A DNA stretch of 64,000 bases, from assembly GCF_007655135.1 (NCBI RefSeq), contig NC_045130.1:17241363-17305362 (forward strand). The letters run 5' to 3'. The notes under the pieces are model-generated. The model was not told where the DNA came from and did no database searches. It saw only the letters and a program-made list of their open reading frames with translations. Shown in pieces: positions 58,850 to 64,000 of this stretch (position 1 is its first letter; every line of letters starts with the position of its first letter). The DNA is from Punica granatum. Lineage: Eukaryota > Streptophyta > Magnoliopsida > Myrtales > Lythraceae. Both the position numbers and the translations under genes were made by a program.

Positions 58850-60240
58850 AGAATGCGCTATATTTTTTGTATGGATTCTTCTGCTAGTTTGAGTTTTAAT
58901 CTTAAAATGGAATTCCATCTCTTTATAGCTCGAAACGTTTTGCTAAATCAAGTCAATTCCTTCCACGTACCATGGATTAAGCCTGAATTAGATTTTCCAT
59001 TCCAAGTGTACTAAATAACAGTTAAACAGGTATCGGGATGGTTCAAAGAAGTCATAGTTAATAAATATCAATTAGTTCGAGTGATTCCACGTTTTTTCCC
59101 TTAAACAGGTTTCGGATTCACTTATTGACCTAGAGGTCACAAGTTTGATACCTAGTCGACCCGTGCCCATTTATTAGTTATTTATGATTTTTCTTTCATT
59201 GTATTAGGAATTGGACCTCTTTTGTAACAAAAAAAAAGAGTCACCGATTCGAGTCTTATCAATGAAAAAAATATGATTGAATGATTATTAACCTTAGTGT
59301 GCCTACTCGGCTCGAATTGATTAATTGAAACAGTTAGGCTTATGGGTATTTTGGTGCACACCTAAAAAAAGAAAAAGAGTTACGTGCCCACTCCTATGTC
59401 GAATCCGCGTTGTGCATCCCATACTTGCAATGTTCTTAATTATAAATGATATAAGATAATTGAATATTTCATATAGAAAATTGGTCAATGATAATGAAAA
59501 GAATTATTTTATAATATAATATTGATAGCAATGTAATAACATTGTCATAATATATTGGTCAACACCGTTAGAACTGACATAATATTTAACTATGTACTAA
59601 ATTTCAGATTAAAATAAAAAGAAGTGACTTTTTGTGTTATTTTCGAAATGTCATGCCAGAATTAAAAATTTGAGCAAATGTCGTAACTTTTTACGTGATT
59701 AACCCGTAAAAAATCCTATTTATTAAATGTTATTCTTGGTGTTTATTCAAATGTTAATCACAATTTCAGAAAATTAAAGTCATTTTTAATCTCGCTCGTG
59801 CGCGGAGCGCAGAACGCTCCAATAGGTAGGAAAATAACACAAGTTTAATTTGGAAAATAGATTATAGTAAAGTTTATTTTTGGAGATTATTTTAAAAGAG
59901 AAGTCTACTTTGGAGTTTGGACGAAAGCTTTTTCTAGGGCACTCGATGTAAATCTATCCGAAAAAAGAAAATAATATTCCTTACCAAAGAAAAAGAAAAA
60001 TAATATTAAGGAAAATAAAGAATATGAATAAGAATTTAGAATAGGCTATATAAAAGAAAATAATTCAATTTGATTGATATCTATCCACATGCTATCCTAT
60101 TTTCCAACTATAGGAAAAGGCTCCAATTTTCCGGTCCACCGGATTATATCCAGTCTATCCAGTTAGAACATTCAGTTATCCTTAACTTCCATTTGTACCC
60201 CCGGATGAGAAGCCACCAAGGGTGACTTTCATGGTAAATC
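58850..60240. other. Gene-free spacer with SINE remnants
   Basis: A degenerate plus-strand SINE occupies about 59,233-59,380. Sequence at 59,080-59,230 looks like a second, older one. No gene is supported. Confidence 0.5.
59233..59380 (+). mobile_element. SINE, degenerate plus-strand copy
   Basis: Contains a box B-like CACCGATTCGAGTCTTATC, then CCTTAGTGTGCCTACTCGGC, GAATTGATTAATTG and GGTGCACACCTAAAAAAAG, in the order of the family. Confidence 0.6.
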
Positions 60241-60281
60241 TGGAAGAAAGGCAAGGGCATTAGCGGAACTTCATCTTTTAG

Positions 60282-60500
60282 ATGAGTACAGAAATTTTCG
60301 CCGTTCTCACTCTCGTCTTCCTTTCCGTGCTCCGCCCGTTACCCCTTCCTCTCATCAGTCACCATCCGCCCCGAACTGTTATAACGGCACAAGTCGGACG
60401 GAATCCGACTGTCTGTCGCCGGAGAAATCCCTTCGGCACCGACTGTGGTCGTAGCTCCCAGCAGTTTGTCTCGATCGACGCCCGCGAGGTTAGTCCCTGA
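60282..60500 (+). CDS. Uncertain ORF with a hydrophobic N-terminus
   Basis: The frame begins MSTEIFAVLTLVFLSVL, then PLPLPLI, and is Arg- and Pro-rich afterwards. It passes a possible donor (GAG|GTTAGT) at about 60,487 before its stop. The start looks like a signal peptide or a membrane anchor. A second ATG frame at 60,638 (MELNGWSLGDLIILTCLLVA, then GGARG) also ends at a donor-like GAG|GTAAGA. The two could be alternative first exons of one gene whose later exons lie in 61,190-62,000, but I cannot build a continuous model. A SINE lies at 60,763-60,923. Confidence 0.2.
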   Translation: MSTEIFAVLTLVFLSVLRPLPLPLISHHPPRTVITAQVGRNPTVCRRRNPFGTDCGRSSQQFVSIDAREVSP

Positions 60501-60762
60501 TTGCCTCTTTGGATTACCACTTAGACGAAGGACATGCGAGCCCTAGAGGAAGAGTTCTGGGCCATCTTTGTTTGCAAAGTGCGGAATCGGTCTGGTTTCC
60601 GACGGTGATTTTCATCAGCGAGCTGTGACGGCAGGCGATGGAACTGAATGGATGGAGCTTGGGGGATTTGATTATATTGACGTGCTTGCTGGTCGCGGGT
60701 GGAGCGAGAGGTAAGATTAGTTTGTGATCTCAATCTTGTATATAACTAAAATTTACTTGAGT

Positions 60763-60923
60763 AATCAACGTGGATTGGTTCAAGCATTTCAAGGTTAGTT
60801 CCGCTTAAGCAAAACTTGGTTGTACGCTGGAATTGCTTTACTCTTTAGTGGGCCAATTTGGCTCGACTGAACTAGTTGGGATCGAATTAGACTTTCGAAT
60901 AACAGAGTTCACACAAAAAAAAA
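60763..60923 (+). mobile_element. tRNA-derived SINE, plus strand
   Basis: Starts ATCAACGTGGATTGGTTCAA (box A at TGGTTCAAGCAT) and ends AGAGTTCACACAAAAAAAAA. The middle is shortened and box B is weak. It is the best-preserved start of the family in this window. Confidence 0.75.
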
Positions 60924-61189
60924 TTTGAGTAGCGAATTGCTACTCGATAAATACCCTCAAATTAATGCAATTAAAAATTATCTTGATCTACTGCATCTTC
61001 CCACAAGTGATCATTCATTCAGGTTTACTCTGGTTTGGAACTATGATCTGTTAACATGTCAAAGGGTCCGTTTGGCTTGTGCAGAAACTTGTTTTGGGTT
61101 TCTCAATTGAAACCGGTGGTGAGAAACAAATAGCTACTCAACTTTTGTAGTGTTTGGCCTCGGAATTCTGATACATCATATTCTTTTCC

Positions 61190-62330
61190 GAGCAGCTCTT
61201 TCTGAGTGATTTTACAACTTCAGTCAATTTTCTACCGATAAAGAACACATACATTCTTCACATTGAAATTTAAGCCCTCTGTTTCTGTTAAAGAGTGGCC
61301 CAAAGGATTTGGCAACGAAAACGTGCACCTTGATGGACCAATGGAGGTTGCACGGGCAGTCGCCTATGACATTCCATCAGTTTCTTCTGAAAAGAACCCC
61401 CATATATATCCTCCTACATTCTCATATCGAGGATGTCTCAATCTATCTCACCGACTTCATATTCTGTTTCTCGTGGCGATGCAAAGTCCGATGTAAAGTG
61501 CTTTCCAGATGAAAGCAATTCTTCGCAATTGTATCGAGCATGAGGTGTTTGAAATAACCATAGCCAAACAGTTCAGGAGCTTAATTAAGCAACTGTGGTG
61601 ACATAACATCAGTGATATGTTAACTATGTTCTATCCTAATCAGTTTCATAACCTCAGATTCTGTTTTTTGATTGCACGATTGACAAGTTAAGCCCTATGA
61701 GCCTCTTCTTTTCCACAGACACAAGTCCGTCTCTTTGCCTGAAGTGGAAATGAGTCGAGTCTGTCTGCCACTTTAAGACCCTGCAAGGTTCTCCAGGAAT
61801 CAGACCATCTTGATCTCTCTGCTGCAAAGTTGGTTGCTTTGGGGAAGAAACTCACTCCCTTTGCCTCCCCATTGGTTATTCCTTACAGCCATGCTCCGCC
61901 CTTCTCTCTGATATTTGACCCGGGAAGAAAGCTGAGCTTTTGCAGTCTACTCGTCGGATTCCCTCCAGGGAGCATGCCCATACGGACTAAGAGACTTGGG
62001 TGGGTGTGAGAAAGTTCACTCTTTTATCGTTTCATCAGTCTTTGCTTGGAGCATGTTGTGACTGCAAGCTCTTTAATCATTCTCCGTTGTAATCGGTTTG
62101 GACGAAGCTGCTTATCCCGGTGGCTTCTTTGTTCTCCGAGAACTGGAGCATTCCTTCTATGTTATCTATGGGTAATTTAGGTATAAGGGCAAGTCTCGTA
62201 GGGGATCAGGCATTGTACCGTACTTCTGTTGTAGTGGTATTAGCGTTCGACAAGCTCGTCTCGAACTACCCCTCTTCCGGCTTATACTGAGGCCTAGTTA
62301 CACACAGAGTGGCCGAGCGGTAACATTTTA
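61190..62330. other. Unresolved, possibly decayed coding sequence
   Basis: Two stretches have a coding-like composition: 61,263-61,496 (a frame with VKEWPKGFGNENVHLDGPME) and about 61,790-61,945 (a frame with SDHLDLSAAKLVALGKKLTP). I recognise neither. They are interrupted by stops and poor splice sites, so this may be a pseudogene or the 3' exons of the uncertain gene at 60,282. Confidence 0.25.
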
Positions 62331-62459
62331 TATCTAAAGAATTTCAAACTTTCGCATATAGCCTACAAAATGCTCGTGCGCCTCCTTGATAGTTCTTCTT
62401 GTCGGCATCGGACTGTTTCCTAGATTAGCTCTAGATAGACGTCGATGAATATGAAGTAC

Positions 62460-62572
62460 CCCAATTGATATGTAGGATGTTTTGACTGTTCCCAAAAAAT
62501 TGTTATTTGAGTTGGCTTTCAGAACATCCTACAACTGCATATCAATTGGGAACAGTCAAAACTATATCTATG
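62460..62572. repeat. Rearranged inverted repeat
   Basis: Three arms, CCAATTGATATG, TAGGATGTT and GTTTTGACTGTTCCC, occur in order at 62,461-62,493. Their reverse complements follow at 62,523-62,572, but with the third arm moved to the end. The transcript could fold into alternative hairpins. Confidence 0.8.
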
Positions 62573-62589
62573 TATTTTAAAGAATTAAA

Positions 62590-62990
62590 AATTTAACCTA
62601 AAAAAATCGAGAAAATTCCATTCAGCAGTCCGAGCATTGATAGGCCATCTACATAAAATATTTTTATATTTTAAAATATTCAAAAAATAAAGAAAATTTC
62701 ACTCAGCAATCCGAATATTGAGAGACCATCTATATAAAATATTTTATATTTAAAAATATTCAAAAAAATTGAGAACATGATGACTGGTCCTTAAATTTAT
62801 ATTTTCATGTTAAAAAAATTTAAAAATTTATTATTTATAAAAATTTCAAAATTTGAGAAAATAATAGTCGGTCCAAAAAATTATATTTCTATGTTTTAAA
62901 CAATTTAAATGAGAAATTTAAAAATTATTTCTTTATAAAAATAGAGAAAATAATGAATGGTTTCACAAATCATATCTATCTATATATAAA
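62590..62990. repeat. Degenerate AT-rich tandem repeat, 80-95 bp period
   Basis: Units carry AGAAAATTYCAYTCAGCARTCCG, then GGCCATCTACATAAAATATT or a decayed form. The first two units are clear and later ones are eroded. Confidence 0.7.
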
Positions 62991-63099
62991 CATATCAATT
63001 AAAAAATTAAAAAAAAAATTGTTGTTCTAAGTACACTGAAAAAATCGAGAAAATTTCATTATGTATATGTAGGTATATAGATATACACCATATAGCTAT

Positions 63100-63138
63100 A
63101 TAGGTATATAGATATAGATATAGATATATAGATATAAT
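63100..63138. repeat. (GATATA)n-type microsatellite
   Basis: Repeats of GATATA in an AT-rich tract. Confidence 0.8.
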
Positions 63139-63249
63139 GATAAGATGAGAGAATATCTTTCCTTCCAAATAAACTTAGAAATTATATTTTCTTCGGACAT
63201 ATATTATATTATTTGCCATATTTAAAATATATTGCTAGGAACCTACCGA

Positions 63250-63306
63250 AATATATATATATATATATATATATAAACACATGTCTCTAGGGTTTTGCTC
63301 ACAGCT
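63250..63306 (+). promoter_or_regulatory. (AT)n run and TATA box upstream of the F-box gene
   Basis: An AT run ends in ATATAAAC only about 30 bases before the start codon, so either the leader is extremely short or transcription starts further upstream. Confidence 0.4.
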
Positions 63307-64000
63307 ATGAAGACTACATCAGAAGTCTTCACGAACACATCGGACATGGAAGAACAGCAAGAGCAGTGTGCTACAGGAGTTGTTATTGACGAATTCGGCC
63401 TCATCGAAGATATACTTCGGAGAGTTCCCATCAAGTCTCTCGTTCGGCTACAGTTCGTCTCAAAGCAGTGGCGTTCTCTGATCTCCGATCCCGCCTTCCT
63501 CCGGAGACACGCTTCGGCTACCGGAATTTCGGTCCTCTGGAAGCACGCAAGGATCAGCAGGTCGCCTCGCCAATTTGGTCACCATGACAATTTCTCCCTC
63601 TGCACCATCGACGGTAATGGGGAGCATGGGTTTTTGAGCCTTGATAGCATGAATAGACCGGACGTGACTTTTAAGCCTGCGATATTTGGCTCGTGCAATG
63701 GCCTGTTGCTCATTAGGAGTGCCGAGTCGGAATTCGCATTGTGGAACCCATTTACCAAATCATCCAGGAGGATAACAGGATTCTGTCCCGACATGCTCCG
63801 CAATGCCAAAATCCTCTCTGGTCTCGCATATGATAGAGCAAGCGAAGATTACAAGGCGGTGGTAGTCCTATTTCCAGACAAGGGCCGTGGGGGTGCCCAT
63901 CCCCTTATATTCTCCTATAGGAGGAACTCTTGGACAAACAGTGATACGGGTGGCTTCCCATTGCCTTACTGGCCATCAGGCGCTTTCTCTAGCGGACCTA
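63307..64000 (+). CDS. F-box protein with F-box-associated domain, 3' end beyond the window
   Basis: The frame is open from ATG 63,307 to the last base (231 codons) with no stop. An F-box lies at about residues 28-68 (FGLIEDILRRVPIKSLVRLQ, FVSKQWRSLISDPAFL), the surface that binds SKP1/ASK proteins. An F-box-associated region follows, with the hallmark GSCNGLLLI at about 137-145, then ALWNPFTKSSRRI. Such proteins are substrate receptors of SCF ubiquitin ligases; the substrate cannot be inferred. The frame is uninterrupted so far, as is usual for this large, mostly single-exon family. The rest of the associated domain should follow outside the window. Confidence 0.92.
   Translation, partial: MKTTSEVFTNTSDMEEQQEQCATGVVIDEFGLIEDILRRVPIKSLVRLQFVSKQWRSLISDPAFLRRHASATGISVLWKHARISRSPRQFGHHDNFSLCTIDGNGEHGFLSLDSMNRPDVTFKPAIFGSCNGLLLIRSAESEFALWNPFTKSSRRITGFCPDMLRNAKILSGLAYDRASEDYKAVVVLFPDKGRGGAHPLIFSYRRNSWTNSDTGGFPLPYWPSGAFSSGP

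Noticed and set aside
62309..62325. tRNA-like start (GAGTGGCCGAGCGGT)
   Set aside because: It matches box A of a tRNA-Leu/Ser type, but no GGTTCGAATCC box or acceptor stem follows within 90 bases, so it is a fragment or chance match.

Overview
The window is nuclear DNA of a flowering plant, most likely a eudicot. The evidence is spliced genes with GT-AG introns, a plant HHO/NIGT1-type GARP transcription factor, a plant LARP6 with a PAM2 motif, an F-box protein of the plant F-box-associated class, plant-type Copia and TRIM retrotransposons, hAT MITEs, a tRNA-derived SINE family and nuclear fragments of plastid rDNA. The species cannot be named from the sequence.

Region 1 (1 to about 23,480) is a head-to-tail tandem duplication with an offset of about 10.77 kb. 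Unit 1 is 1-10,773 and unit 2 starts at 10,774. Each unit carries two short signal-peptide exons (gene A: 321 and 11,052; gene B: 4,000 and 16,105) that end in splice donors of the same phase. Each unit also carries candidate terminal exons encoding small secreted peptides. I do not recognise the peptide family. The reading frames are kept between units, one candidate exon is hypervariable without a gap, and a four-cysteine exon keeps its cysteine count by moving one cysteine. This cluster is the best candidate in the window for something undescribed. Unit 2 also gained two copies of one hAT MITE with 8-bp target duplications, and one of them sits exactly on the stop codon of gene A'. An older MITE, a SINE and a Copia LTR are shared by both units and so predate the duplication.

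Region 2 (about 23,480 to 28,250) holds a decayed Copia element (23,482-27,244), a TRIM-like element next to it, and a diverged third copy of the sequence that lies upstream of gene B.

Region 3 (about 28,250 to 46,100) is gene-poor and AT-rich. It contains three degenerate copies of the 3' part of plastid 16S rRNA, solo Copia LTRs, several SINE copies and a C-rich tract.

Region 4 (about 46,100 to 64,000) contains the three confident genes, all on the + strand: HHO-type GARP repressor (46,544-48,853, 5 exons, 405 aa), LARP6 (56,223-58,634, 10 exons, 413 aa) and an F-box gene that runs off the right edge (63,307-64,000). Gypsy-type LTR debris, a tandem SINE array and AT-rich repeats lie between them. 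The three genes show no obvious functional link to one another; this is ordinary plant gene spacing and not an operon.
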